From CAXXOK01 sp001604115 (GTDB lineage Bacteria > Bacillota > Clostridia > Christensenellales > Aristaeellaceae), in contig JAYFOV010000045.1 in NCBI GenBank assembly GCA_034928535.1, positions 1-64,000 on the forward strand: DNA of 64,000 nucleotides, given 5' to 3'. Below are positions 43,181-51,627 of this stretch, one piece after another. Each line of letters begins with the position of its first letter. The first letter of the stretch is position 1. Under the pieces are notes generated by a model. That model was not told the DNA's origin, ran no database searches, and saw nothing but the letters and a program-made list of their open reading frames with translations. The position numbers and the translations under genes are program-made.

Positions 43181-43496
43181 CTTGGTTCCCCCTGAAAAAA
43201 AGAAAATCCGCACCCGTAGGGTGTGTCGCGCATGCTTTCACGCCGCTCTGCGACATGCACACCAAGCGCCCCATCCCTTGACTGTATGATGCAAGGGAGC
43301 ATACTCAGGAGGGCAAGCGGTTGTTGCTTGCGAAAGCCTGGGTTGGCTGTCCGGGTTTCAACCCGATGGCATGTGGTTAAAATGGGAATATGGGTGAGAC
43401 AAGAAATCTGGAAACTGGGAAACGCCCAGCAGGAAAACACTCATGGGTGCAGAATACACTTATATTAATGAAGACCAACAAAGGAGATGAGTTCCA
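43181..43496 (+). other. Structured leader region upstream of the FtsB/DivIC-like gene
   Basis: About 315 nt without a gene. It holds a possible promoter (TTGACT 43278-43283, 16-nt spacer, CATACT 43300-43305), then three small hairpins: GCAAGC/GCTTGC, CGGGTT/AACCCG and CTGGG/CCCAG (43310-43430). To the left, GGTGTG...CACACC (about 43219-43265) makes a larger stem. Parts recall the cobalamin riboswitch 5' core but essential blocks are missing, so no class is assigned. Confidence 0.4.
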
Positions 43497-43801
43497 TGCG
43501 CAAGCGGGTTCGCCTTATTCCTGTTATCGTATTGGTCGGCGCGCTGCTGGTGGGCTTCTTTTGGGTCAGCAGCAATTTGGTAACCAATATTCAGGAAACG
43601 GATGCACTGTATCAACAGACCGTTGCCACCAGCAACAGCCTGGAAACCAGGCAAAATGAACTGAAAACGCTCTTGGCCAGCGCCAACAGCGAAGCATTTA
43701 TTGAAAAACAGGCACGTGCCCTCTATGACTACATGAAACCGGACGAGCTCCGGCTGGTCATAACCAATCCCGAGGTGTTGTACGGTACCGATGGCAAGTA
43801 A
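43497..43801 (+). CDS. FtsB/DivIC-like septum formation initiator protein
   Basis: A 101-residue bitopic protein: basic start, one membrane segment (about residues 8-27, LIPVIVLVGALLVGFFWVS), a coiled coil (ETDALYQQTVATSNSLETRQNELKTLLASA, shown here in parts) and the EKQARALYDYMKPDE motif typical of FtsB/DivIC, which links FtsL and FtsQ/DivIB in the divisome. The ATG follows AAAGGAG. In many Bacillota divIC lies near an S1-domain gene and spoIIE; here it is next to a Ppx/GppA gene. Confidence 0.88.
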
Positions 43802-43843
43802 CCAAACGCCGGGTGTATCCAATCTTGACCGGGGGTGAAGGTT

Positions 43844-44755
43844 TTGAGGGCAGCAGCAATCGGCATTGGCTCCAACTCCTTACGTATGCTTGTGGCGGAT
43901 ATCAAGGACGCACAACTCCATCGTGTCCTGCGGGACAGGGAGGGGTTGCGCGTTTTTGCCGCTCTGGATGCAAATGGCAATATCAGTGACGATATGCTGG
44001 AGCAAGCCTGCACCAGCGTGGCAATGATGCGGCAAAAAGCCGAGGATATGGGCGCAGAGGTCATTCATCTGTTTGCGACCAGTGCAGTGCGCGATGCCAG
44101 CAATCAAAAGGCTTTTCAGCAGCGGCTGCATCAATGCTCCGGGCTCACATTGGAAATATGCAGTGGCGATTTGGAAGCTAAACTTTCCTTTATGGGGGCA
44201 ACGGGGCTTGCCCGCTCCGGGATGATCGATATCGGAGGTGGATCCACCGAGATCGTGGTGGGTCAAGGCGAGCATCTGGAATTTGCAGATAGCTTGCAAA
44301 TGGGCGCGGTGCGGCTGTATCGGATGGTGCCCATCCACAATGCGCAGGACGTGCAGGAGGCGGAGCGAAGAGCAGCCGCAATTTTACTGCCGCACTGGCA
44401 ATCGATTATGGCATTACAGCCGCCCAGCGAATGGTTTGGCGTAGGCGGCACCTTTACGACATGCGCGGCGTTGGCGCAAGACGTATCCTGGTTGGATCGC
44501 AAGCGCATCCATGGCTACCATTTATCCCGGCAAGCCGTGGGGGACATCACTGGGGCGCTTGCCAGTATGCCTTTGGCAGACCGCTTAGAGCTCAAAGGGC
44601 TTCAACCGCAACGGGCGGATATTATTGTGCATGGGCTGGTCATTTTGCACTGCTGCATGAAAATGCTTGACATCCCCAGCATCACGGTTTCGGAGTTTGG
44701 TAATTTGGAAGGGTATTTGAAAATGAAATATATCTTGCCGCCTGATGCGCTGTAG
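43844..44755 (+). CDS. Ppx/GppA family phosphatase
   Basis: A 303-residue ASKHA-fold enzyme that hydrolyses polyphosphate or pppGpp. Motifs: AIGIGSNSLRMLVAD (phosphate 1), HLFATSAVRDASN, MIDIGGGSTEIVVG (phosphate 2) and FGVGGTFTTCAAL. It lacks the C-terminal HD domain of long GppA forms, which suits exopolyphosphatase-type short enzymes. The start is a TTG 8 nt after GGGGGTG; the GTG at 43835 is part of that site. Substrate choice between polyP and (p)ppGpp is open. Confidence 0.9.
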   Translation: MRAAAIGIGSNSLRMLVADIKDAQLHRVLRDREGLRVFAALDANGNISDDMLEQACTSVAMMRQKAEDMGAEVIHLFATSAVRDASNQKAFQQRLHQCSGLTLEICSGDLEAKLSFMGATGLARSGMIDIGGGSTEIVVGQGEHLEFADSLQMGAVRLYRMVPIHNAQDVQEAERRAAAILLPHWQSIMALQPPSEWFGVGGTFTTCAALAQDVSWLDRKRIHGYHLSRQAVGDITGALASMPLADRLELKGLQPQRADIIVHGLVILHCCMKMLDIPSITVSEFGNLEGYLKMKYILPPDAL

Positions 44756-44888
44756 GCTTTTTACCCGCCAAAGAGGGTGCGCCTTCCCAGCGTAAGAAAT
44801 GCGGCGGTATGGTTTGTTGTTGGATTATGCACGGGTGGGGGAACCTTACTTTCGTGTGAAATTTATGCTTTTCTTTTTGCGGTTCATC

Positions 44889-44897
44889 TGTTACAAT
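44889..44897 (+). promoter_or_regulatory. Putative extended -10 promoter of the EF-G-like gene
   Basis: TGTTACAAT is an extended -10 box (TG-N-TACAAT). No convincing -35 hexamer is present. About 110 nt of leader precede the start codon. Confidence 0.45.
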
Positions 44898-45013
44898 GAA
44901 ACAGCTTGATAATCGTTCCAAATGCATCATAGGGCTGTTCGTGCAGCTGGCGGCTATTTGTATACCGGCAATACGATCGATGATGCTGAAGAAATATATA
45001 AGGGGGATCCACC

Positions 45014-47095
45014 ATGGCGAGTTATGAAACCAAGGATATCCGAAATATCGCCCTCATGGGGCATGGCAGCGAGGGCAAAACTACGCTGATGGAAGCATTG
45101 CTCTTTGCTGCCGGCGCAACAGACCGCCAAGGCAGGGTGGAGGATGGCACCACCGTTACCGATTTCGATCCGGAAGAAGTCAAGCGTCATATTTCGATCA
45201 GTGCGGCGATCGCGCCCATCGACTGGAACAAAAAAATGCTCAACGTGATCGACGTTCCCGGTTACTTTGACTTTATCGGCGAGATGTTCGGCCCGCTGCG
45301 CGTGGTCGAAACGGCTGCCATTTTGGTCAGCGCCGTGAGCGGCGTGGCCGTGGGCACCGAAAAAGCCTGGAAATATGCATCGGATAACCATGTTGGCAAG
45401 ATGTTCATCGTCAACCAAATGGATCGCGATCATGCCGATTTTGACAAGATTGTGCGCCAGCTGCGCGATATGTATGGCAATACGGTCGTGCCCATTTTGC
45501 TGCCCATAGGCAATGGCCCGGATTTCAAAGGCGTTGTCAATGTGCTGGAAAACAAGGCCTATGACTGCACCGCCAAGCCCCCCAAGGAAATCCCTGTGCC
45601 CGCCAGCATGGCGGACGCCATTGCCGAGGCGCTCAACGAAGTGACGGAGGCAGCGGCAGGCTCGGATGATGAGCTCATGATGAAGTACCTGGAGGGTGAG
45701 CCCCTTACCAATGAGGAACTGCTGGAAGGCTTTAAGATCGGCATGTTCACCAGCCAGATCTCGCCTGTGTTGCCTTGCTCGGCCGTCACCGGCGTAGGCG
45801 TGGCCAAACTGCTGGATGTGATGGCTGATTTCCTTCCCTCGCCAAAACGCGCGGTGTATAAGGGCATCGATCCCAAGACCAACAAGGAAATGGAACGCCC
45901 CTGCAAGTCGGATGCACCTTTCAGTGCTTTGGTGTATAAAACGATTGCCGATCCGTTTGTAGGCAAGCTCTCGCTTTTCAAAGTGATGAGCGGTGTGCTC
46001 ACCCCCAGCACCCCCATTTACAACGCCAGCGTGGAAAAGAGCGATAAGGCGGCAGGCGTGTACGTGCTCCGCGGCAAAAAACAGATTGCCACGCAGCAAC
46101 TCAACGCGGGCGATATGGGCGCGCTTTCCAAACTGAGCAACACCAATACGGGCGATACGCTTTGCGATCAGGCAAACCCCATCATCTATCCGCGCATCAG
46201 CTTCCCGGCGCCCTGCATCAGCAAAGCGGTTTTCGCATCTAAGCAGGGTGAGGAAGACAAGGTCTTTAGCGGTCTGGCGCGCCTGCAGGAAGAGGACCCC
46301 TCCATTTCTGTGGAGAAAAACGTGGAAACCAGTGAAAATATCCTTTCCGGTCAGGGTGAACTGCACCTGGACGTTATCCGCAACAAACTTGCGACCAAGT
46401 TTGGCGCAAAGGCGGATTTGCAGGATCCCCGCATCCCATATCGTGAGACTATCAAAAAGACCGTCAAGGTGCAAGGCCGCCATAAAAAGCAATCCGGCGG
46501 TCATGGCCAGTTTGGCGATGTGTGGATCGAGTTTTCGCCCAGCCGGGATACCAGCGTGGATTTTGAGTTTGAAGATGCAGTCGTGGGCGGCGTAGTGCCC
46601 CGCAACTTCATTCCTTCTGTGGAAAAAGGCCTGCGCGAAAACATCGTGAAGGGTGTCTTGGCAGGCTACCCGATGGTTGGCCTGCATGCGAAGCTGTACG
46701 ATGGCTCCTACCATCCTGTCGATTCTTCCGAAATGGCATTCAAAACTGCCGCGCGCATCGCCTACAAAAAGGGCTGCATGGAAGCGGGCCCCACCCTGCT
46801 GGAGCCGATCATGCATGTGGAAGTGTTTGTGCCGGATGATTACATGGGCGATATCATGGGCGATATGAACAAGCGCCGTGGCCGCATCATGGGCATGAAT
46901 CAGGTGGACGGAATGCAAAAGCTCGAAGCGGAGGCTCCGTTGGCTGAAATGTTCAAATATGCAACGGACTTGCGCTCCATGACTCAGGCGCGCGGCCATT
47001 TTTCGATGAAGTTTGAGCGCTATGAGGAAGTGCCCGCCAGCGTTGCCCAAAAGATCATCGAAAACGCCAAGCACGAAGAGGAAGAAGAGGAATAA
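45014..47095 (+). CDS. EF-G-like translational GTPase paralogue
   Basis: A 693-residue five-domain GTPase of the EF-G-like bacterial subgroup, not the canonical fusA. G1 is GHGSEGKT (16-23); switch I has ISI (Ser61) where EF-G has ITI; G3 is DVPGY (80-84) with Tyr in place of the catalytic His of DTPGH; G4 is NQMD (134-137) instead of NKMD. The domain IV region has KQSGGHGQFGDVWIEF, and the C terminus is Glu-rich. Members of this subgroup occur beside true EF-G in Clostridia and their role on the ribosome is not settled. It is a single-gene unit with its own terminator. Confidence 0.9.
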   Translation: MASYETKDIRNIALMGHGSEGKTTLMEALLFAAGATDRQGRVEDGTTVTDFDPEEVKRHISISAAIAPIDWNKKMLNVIDVPGYFDFIGEMFGPLRVVETAAILVSAVSGVAVGTEKAWKYASDNHVGKMFIVNQMDRDHADFDKIVRQLRDMYGNTVVPILLPIGNGPDFKGVVNVLENKAYDCTAKPPKEIPVPASMADAIAEALNEVTEAAAGSDDELMMKYLEGEPLTNEELLEGFKIGMFTSQISPVLPCSAVTGVGVAKLLDVMADFLPSPKRAVYKGIDPKTNKEMERPCKSDAPFSALVYKTIADPFVGKLSLFKVMSGVLTPSTPIYNASVEKSDKAAGVYVLRGKKQIATQQLNAGDMGALSKLSNTNTGDTLCDQANPIIYPRISFPAPCISKAVFASKQGEEDKVFSGLARLQEEDPSISVEKNVETSENILSGQGELHLDVIRNKLATKFGAKADLQDPRIPYRETIKKTVKVQGRHKKQSGGHGQFGDVWIEFSPSRDTSVDFEFEDAVVGGVVPRNFIPSVEKGLRENIVKGVLAGYPMVGLHAKLYDGSYHPVDSSEMAFKTAARIAYKKGCMEAGPTLLEPIMHVEVFVPDDYMGDIMGDMNKRRGRIMGMNQVDGMQKLEAEAPLAEMFKYATDLRSMTQARGHFSMKFERYEEVPASVAQKIIENAKHEEEEEE

Positions 47096-47123
47096 ACCGC
47101 ACCGCGTCGAAAATGGATACTGT

Positions 47124-47152
47124 GCCCTTCCCGCGCAACGGGAAGGGCTTTT
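47124..47152 (+). terminator. Intrinsic terminator of the EF-G-like gene
   Basis: Perfect 10-bp GC-rich stem (47124-47133 with 47139-47148), 5-nt loop, TTTT. Confidence 0.92.
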
Positions 47153-47180
47153 CAAACTTACATGATAAGGAGCGCCAGCC

Positions 47181-48104
47181 ATGATCACAACGGTGTGCAT
47201 GAATCCCTCCGTCGACAGGACCGCCACGGTGGATGGCGTTACACTCGGTGGCTATAATCTTCTGGAAAACGACCGCAGCGATATTGGCGGCAAGGGGATC
47301 AATGTGGCTGTGGTGCTGCATCGCCTCCAGGTGGAATGTGCCTGCGTGGGCTGCTTGGGCGAGAAAAACGAGCAGGCTTTCATGGATATGGTCAACAGTG
47401 AAGGCCTGCGCTTTACTTACCTGGCCCTGGCAGGTAAAACGCGCACCAACCTGAAGGTATTTGACCGTAAAACACATGCGGTAACAGAATTTAACGAACC
47501 TGGCCTTTCCATGGATGGGCAGCAACAGGAGGCTTTTTTGGCACTTCTCAAGCGCGAGGCGGCAGGGAGCCAGTATGTGGTGCTCAGCGGCAGGCTGCCG
47601 CAAGGCTGCGCAGAGGATACCTACCAGCGCTTGATGGCGGCATTGCCCGGCATTCCCTGTATCCTAGATTCCACAGGCAATAGTCTTCTTCTGGGCTTGA
47701 AGGAGCATCCTTTCCTGATCAAGCCTAATTTGCCGGAGTTGGAAGCCGTGATCGGCTGTGAGCTGAAAACGCTCCGTACGATCCGGGATGCAGCGTTATC
47801 GCTTATCAAGCAGGGCGCACAGAATGTGATCGTCTCCATGGGCAAATTTGGCGCGCTGCTGACCGATGGCAAACGTACGCTCTTTGCACCTGCATTGCAA
47901 GTTACGGCGCAATCCACCGTTGGTGCGGGGGATGCGATGATTGGCGGCGTGATGATGGGGCTCAGCCGAGGCGAAGATATGGAGGCGTGCTTCCGCTACG
48001 GCATGGCCGCCGGAGCCGCAAGCGTCATGACCAGCGGCACTCAATCGATCCGTGTGGATGACTTTGCGTCCCTTCTGCCCAAGGTGACGCTGCAAACCAT
48101 ATGA
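47181..48104 (+). CDS. PfkB-family kinase, probable 1-phosphofructokinase
   Basis: Phosphorylates a sugar phosphate; 1-phosphofructokinase (FruK) or tagatose-6-phosphate kinase is the best fit. The 307-residue protein has TVCMNPSVDRT at the N terminus, the PfkB signature 1 GGKGINVAVVLHRL and the catalytic STVGAGDAMIGG. These are shared by FruK and LacC. No fructose PTS or regulator gene is adjacent, which weakens a specific call. The ATG follows AAGGAG. It overlaps the GNAT gene by 4 nt (ATGA). Confidence 0.85.
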   Translation: MITTVCMNPSVDRTATVDGVTLGGYNLLENDRSDIGGKGINVAVVLHRLQVECACVGCLGEKNEQAFMDMVNSEGLRFTYLALAGKTRTNLKVFDRKTHAVTEFNEPGLSMDGQQQEAFLALLKREAAGSQYVVLSGRLPQGCAEDTYQRLMAALPGIPCILDSTGNSLLLGLKEHPFLIKPNLPELEAVIGCELKTLRTIRDAALSLIKQGAQNVIVSMGKFGALLTDGKRTLFAPALQVTAQSTVGAGDAMIGGVMMGLSRGEDMEACFRYGMAAGAASVMTSGTQSIRVDDFASLLPKVTLQTI

Positions 48105-48580
48105 ACCATCCTATCGTTAAGGCGTTTATTACGCTGAGCCGCCGCGCGCAACCCATGATGAGCGATGGCGATATTGCCCTGTTACCCAAGGACTACTATA
48201 GTTACAGCAAGCGGATCCACACAGAACACACCTTTATTTTTGACATCGCGGCGCTGCATGGCGGCCAGGTGGCGGGAGAAATATCCCTGCGCATTGGGGA
48301 TAGCGCCGAACAATTTTATTTGGGACATATTGGGTACCATGTGGATCCACCCTACCGTGGGCATGGCTACGCAGCCAAGGCTTGTTTGCTTTGCGCTCCC
48401 ATTTTCAAGGGCTTTGGGATGCGCCATGTGGTCATCACTACCGATCCCACCAATCAACCCAGCATCAAAACCTGTCTGCGCTTGGGTTGCGAGCTGGAAA
48501 CTACAGTGTATGTTCCGGAGCAAGTAAAAAGACATTTGGAAATCAGCGATGTAAAAAACCGCTATATTTGGACGCTCTGA
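48101..48580 (+). CDS. GNAT family N-acetyltransferase
   Basis: A 159-residue acetyltransferase of the RimJ/RimL-like type: LGHIGYHVDPPYRGHGYAAKA (strand 4 and CoA loop) and NQPSIKTCLRLGCELE (motif B) are clear. The substrate is unknown. Translation is probably coupled to the PfkB-family kinase gene through the 4-nt overlap. A hairpin follows 30 nt after the stop. Confidence 0.85.
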   Translation: MNHPIVKAFITLSRRAQPMMSDGDIALLPKDYYSYSKRIHTEHTFIFDIAALHGGQVAGEISLRIGDSAEQFYLGHIGYHVDPPYRGHGYAAKACLLCAPIFKGFGMRHVVITTDPTNQPSIKTCLRLGCELETTVYVPEQVKRHLEISDVKNRYIWTL

Positions 48581-48610
48581 CTGGGCTTGCTCGCACCGGC
48601 AACAGCGAAA

Positions 48611-48639
48611 ACCGTCAGCGTAATTTCAACGCTGACGGT
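48611..48639. terminator. Hairpin between convergent genes
   Basis: Perfect 11-bp stem (48611-48621 with 48629-48639), loop 7 nt. It lies between the GNAT gene and the minus-strand DUF1801 gene; no T run, so the terminator role is inferred from position. Confidence 0.55.
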
Positions 48640-48678
48640 CGGCTTGAGGTGGGGGTTTCTGTGCATGGTGCCGCTGCC

Positions 48679-49038
48679 TTATTTCCGTTGCTTGGTCTGC
48701 GCTGTTGCCACACGGTACTGTGTGATATCGCGGATCAGAGCCAAGGGAATCGGCTTATCCAGCGGAAACTGGATCGTTCCTTTGCTGGTGTGGTACGATT
48801 GCAGCCGATCTGCAAAATGGATAATGGCTTCTGCTCCGGGATACAGGCCAATGTGCTTGCGTGCCCCGCCAAAATGGATCAGGTTTTCGCCGTCGTGGTA
48901 GGTGGGAATACCGTAGGCCATGCGCTCTGTTGCATTGGGTGCTGTTTGGCGTATCGCGTCGCGTACCTGGTTCAACAGCGCTTGTACTGCTGGGGGAAAG
49001 CCCTCAATATAGTGGTCTACCGCCGGGTCGTGATGCAT
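48679..49038 (-). CDS. DUF1801 protein (YdhG-like)
   Basis: A 119-residue single-domain protein. VDHYIEGFPPAVQALLNQVRDAIRQTAP, ERMAYGIPTYH, NLIHFGGARKHIGLYPG and KGTIQFPLDKPIP are hallmarks of the DUF1801 family, which includes B. subtilis YdhG/Fra, a frataxin-like iron chaperone. Whether this copy handles iron is unknown. The ATG is preceded by AAGGAGGG; a longer form starting 24 nt upstream would overlap that site. Transcribed alone. Confidence 0.85.
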   Translation of the reverse strand: MHHDPAVDHYIEGFPPAVQALLNQVRDAIRQTAPNATERMAYGIPTYHDGENLIHFGGARKHIGLYPGAEAIIHFADRLQSYHTSKGTIQFPLDKPIPLALIRDITQYRVATAQTKQRK

Positions 49039-49205
49039 ACCAACCCTCCTTGGTCCATTCATCTGATAAGCTTACCATACGATGTAAGATGCATTTTGAA
49101 ACCGATTTTGGTTTGATTTTGACTTACCGCATGATTCCATGCTTTTCTTTTTTTTCGATATGGGGTAAAATACTTTAGTTGTTAGTCTGGAAAGGCGGTG
49201 CTGTT

Positions 49206-50000
49206 TTGCAAGCGATCCTTCAGGGATGTAGGCTCCAGTATTCTGTCAAGCGGCATCCTGATGCCGATGCGCCGCGCATCTTGCTGCTGCATGGGTGGGG
49301 ATGTGACAGCAGCTCCTTTTCCTTTATTGAGAGCGCGCTGCTGCCACACGCAACTTTGATTACACTGGATTTTCCCGGGCATGGACAGAGTGCGGAACCG
49401 CCGGAACCTTGGGGCGTGGGCGAGTATGCGGCACAGCTTTATGCTTTGCTGGCACAAGAATCGCTTTTACCGGTGCAGGTGGTGGCGCATTCCTTTGGCT
49501 GCCGGGTCGCTATCAAATTGGCCAAACTGCACCCGGAAGCAATCGGGAAGCTGGTGATCACCGGAGGTGCCGGGATCAAATCGCCTGTGTCCGAGCGCAG
49601 TCGCAAGCGCACAGCGAGGTTTAAGCGCTACAATGGTTTGCTGGAGCGGCTGAAGGCCTTTAAGCCGATGCGCAGCGCGGTCGAATCAATGCAGCGAGCC
49701 CTGCGCAACCGCTATGGCTCCCCGGATTATATTAAGCTGAATGACAATATGCGCAAAACGTTTGTGAAGATCATCAGCGAAGACCTTTTCCCCTTGCTCA
49801 AAGATATCCAATCGCCAACATTGCTCATATGGGGCAGCGCCGATACCGCAACGCCGCTGTGGATGGGGCAGGCGATGGAAAAAGAGATTCCCGATGCCGG
49901 ATTGGTTGTGTTTGAAGGCGGCACACATTTTGCTTTTATGGAGCAATGGCAGCGCTTTGTGCTCATCACAAAACGATTTATGTTGGAGGATCATGCTTGA
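49206..50000 (+). CDS. Alpha/beta hydrolase
   Basis: A 264-residue hydrolase. The oxyanion loop LLLHGWGCDSSSF, the nucleophile elbow VVAHSFGCRVA (Ser near residue 92), the acid region LLIWGSADTATPL and the His in GGTHFAFME give a full catalytic triad. Length and pattern suit a small esterase or C-C hydrolase; substrate unknown. The start is a TTG 7 nt after AAGGCGG. It leads a long plus-strand cluster and touches the MurF-like start codon (1-nt overlap), so a role in wall or lipid metabolism is possible. Confidence 0.87.
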   Translation: MQAILQGCRLQYSVKRHPDADAPRILLLHGWGCDSSSFSFIESALLPHATLITLDFPGHGQSAEPPEPWGVGEYAAQLYALLAQESLLPVQVVAHSFGCRVAIKLAKLHPEAIGKLVITGGAGIKSPVSERSRKRTARFKRYNGLLERLKAFKPMRSAVESMQRALRNRYGSPDYIKLNDNMRKTFVKIISEDLFPLLKDIQSPTLLIWGSADTATPLWMGQAMEKEIPDAGLVVFEGGTHFAFMEQWQRFVLITKRFMLEDHA

Positions 50001-51610
50001 TGTCGACAGACTGGACGCGGCTGCTGCTGCCGCTGGTGCCTGTAATTGCCTCCTTGATCGGCGCACATGGGCTGTACCATTTTTTTCAGTTGGAAAGCTA
50101 TCAATTTCCGGGATATTTTAAGGCGATCCGGCGCAATTGGATCACCACATGGTTGCCCGGGCTGACTATCACAGTCGTGTGCCTGGCAATGTATTATGGA
50201 TATGATCGGATTTTTGCAAGCGGAATTCCGGCTTGGCTCAAGATAGGTTTCGCTCTATTGCTGTTGCCGTTGTCTGTTTTGCTGGGTTTGGGTGTCAAAC
50301 GCAGCTTTAGTGTTCGGGCGGCCAAGAAAAAGTTTGTATTCACCGGGCGAGTCAAACGCCTGTTTGGCACATCGCTTGTGTGCATGGGCATCCTATCTTT
50401 TGCGCTGGCGGCTACACCTCTGGCGATCCTACCTACCTTATGGCCGCTGGCGCTGCCGTTGATCGTTGCGCTGTGCGGATTATTGGCCTGGCCTCTGGAA
50501 AAGGCCATCACAGAATGTTATTTCCGCGACGCGCGCCGTAAACTGCTCCGCAATCCCAAACTGGTGCGTATTGGCATTACAGGCAGCTATGGCAAGACAT
50601 CGGTCAAGCATATCGTCGGTGCGATCCTGGCCGAGAAATACCCAACCTTGATCACGCCGGCCAGTTTTAATACGCCTATGGGTGTTTCCCGCGCGATTCG
50701 GGAACGGCTGACGCCATCCCATCAAATATTTGTGGGGGAAATGGGAGCCCGCCATGTAGGGGACATTAAAGAGCTTTGCCGCCTGGTTCGCCCCACGATC
50801 GGCATCCTGACCTCCGTTGGCCCGCAGCATTTGGATACGTTCAAGACCGTGGATCGTGTGGCCAAAGGAAAGTATGAGCTGATCGAAGCGCTGCCGGCTG
50901 ACGGCCATGCCTATTTCTGTGAGGATCATGGCATTTGCCGTGGCTTGTACGATCGCACACAAAAGCCCAAAACCCTGATTGCACTGGAGCCCGGCGATGC
51001 GGATGTATGGTGTGAAAACATCAGCGTGTCCCAGGCAGGTTGCGCCTTTGACCTGCATATCCGTGAAAAGGGAAGCATTCATTGCCAAACACGGTTGCTG
51101 GGTGAGCATAACATCATCAACATTTTGACTGCGGCGGCGGTCGCAAGTGATTTGGGGGTAAACCTCAAGCAGATTTCCAACGCGGTCGGCCGCTTGCAAC
51201 CTGTAAAAAGCCGTCTGGAGCTGATCGCTTCGCCCGGATCGTTTACCATTATCAACGATGCGTTTAACAGCAATCCGGTCGGTTCCAAAGCGGCGCTCAA
51301 GGTGCTTGCACAGTTCCCCTCGCGGCGCATCATCATTACGCCCGGCATGGTGGAACTGGGGGCGCAGGAGGCGGAGCTGAACCGCGCCTTTGGACGCGCC
51401 ATTGCATCATCTGCGGACATCGCCATCATAGTAGGGAAAAAACGTGTGCTCCCGCTGCTGGAGGGCATTCGTCAGGCTGGCTTCCCAGAAGAAAATCTAT
51501 ACAGGGTAGATAGCCTTGCAGAATCTACCACACTCCTGCGCAGCATGGTGCGCAAGGACGATACCGTGCTATACGAAAATGATTTGCCGGATCAGTATCA
51601 AGAGGTTTAA
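50000..51610 (+). CDS. Membrane-fused Mur ligase (MurF-like)
   Basis: A 536-residue protein. Residues 1-170 hold five predicted membrane segments and replace the usual MurF N-terminal UDP-substrate domain. The rest is a Mur ligase: ATP loop GITGSYGKTSVKH (P-loop 195-201), VGEMGARHVGDI, a central domain with LTSVGPQHLDTF, and the MurF-like INDAFNSNPVGSKAALKVL at the start of the C-terminal domain. Its neighbour ddl makes the D-Ala-D-Ala that MurF adds to UDP-MurNAc-tripeptide, so this is probably the MurF of the organism or a paralogue. ATG chosen with GGAGGA at 9 nt. Confidence 0.88.
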   Translation: MSTDWTRLLLPLVPVIASLIGAHGLYHFFQLESYQFPGYFKAIRRNWITTWLPGLTITVVCLAMYYGYDRIFASGIPAWLKIGFALLLLPLSVLLGLGVKRSFSVRAAKKKFVFTGRVKRLFGTSLVCMGILSFALAATPLAILPTLWPLALPLIVALCGLLAWPLEKAITECYFRDARRKLLRNPKLVRIGITGSYGKTSVKHIVGAILAEKYPTLITPASFNTPMGVSRAIRERLTPSHQIFVGEMGARHVGDIKELCRLVRPTIGILTSVGPQHLDTFKTVDRVAKGKYELIEALPADGHAYFCEDHGICRGLYDRTQKPKTLIALEPGDADVWCENISVSQAGCAFDLHIREKGSIHCQTRLLGEHNIINILTAAAVASDLGVNLKQISNAVGRLQPVKSRLELIASPGSFTIINDAFNSNPVGSKAALKVLAQFPSRRIIITPGMVELGAQEAELNRAFGRAIASSADIAIIVGKKRVLPLLEGIRQAGFPEENLYRVDSLAESTTLLRSMVRKDDTVLYENDLPDQYQEV

Positions 51611-51627
51611 AGCGGGAGGATGCCAGC

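Noticed and set aside
43375..43470. Cobalamin riboswitch upstream of the FtsB/DivIC-like gene
   Set aside because: Only the GGTTAAAA..GGGAA part is similar; the GCCACTG-type core and the closing GGAGACC block are missing, and the gene is not a known B12 target.
44954..47227. 757-codon minus-strand frame opposite the EF-G-like gene
   Set aside because: Opposite-strand shadow; His/Ala/Gly-rich translation without motifs and no ribosome site.
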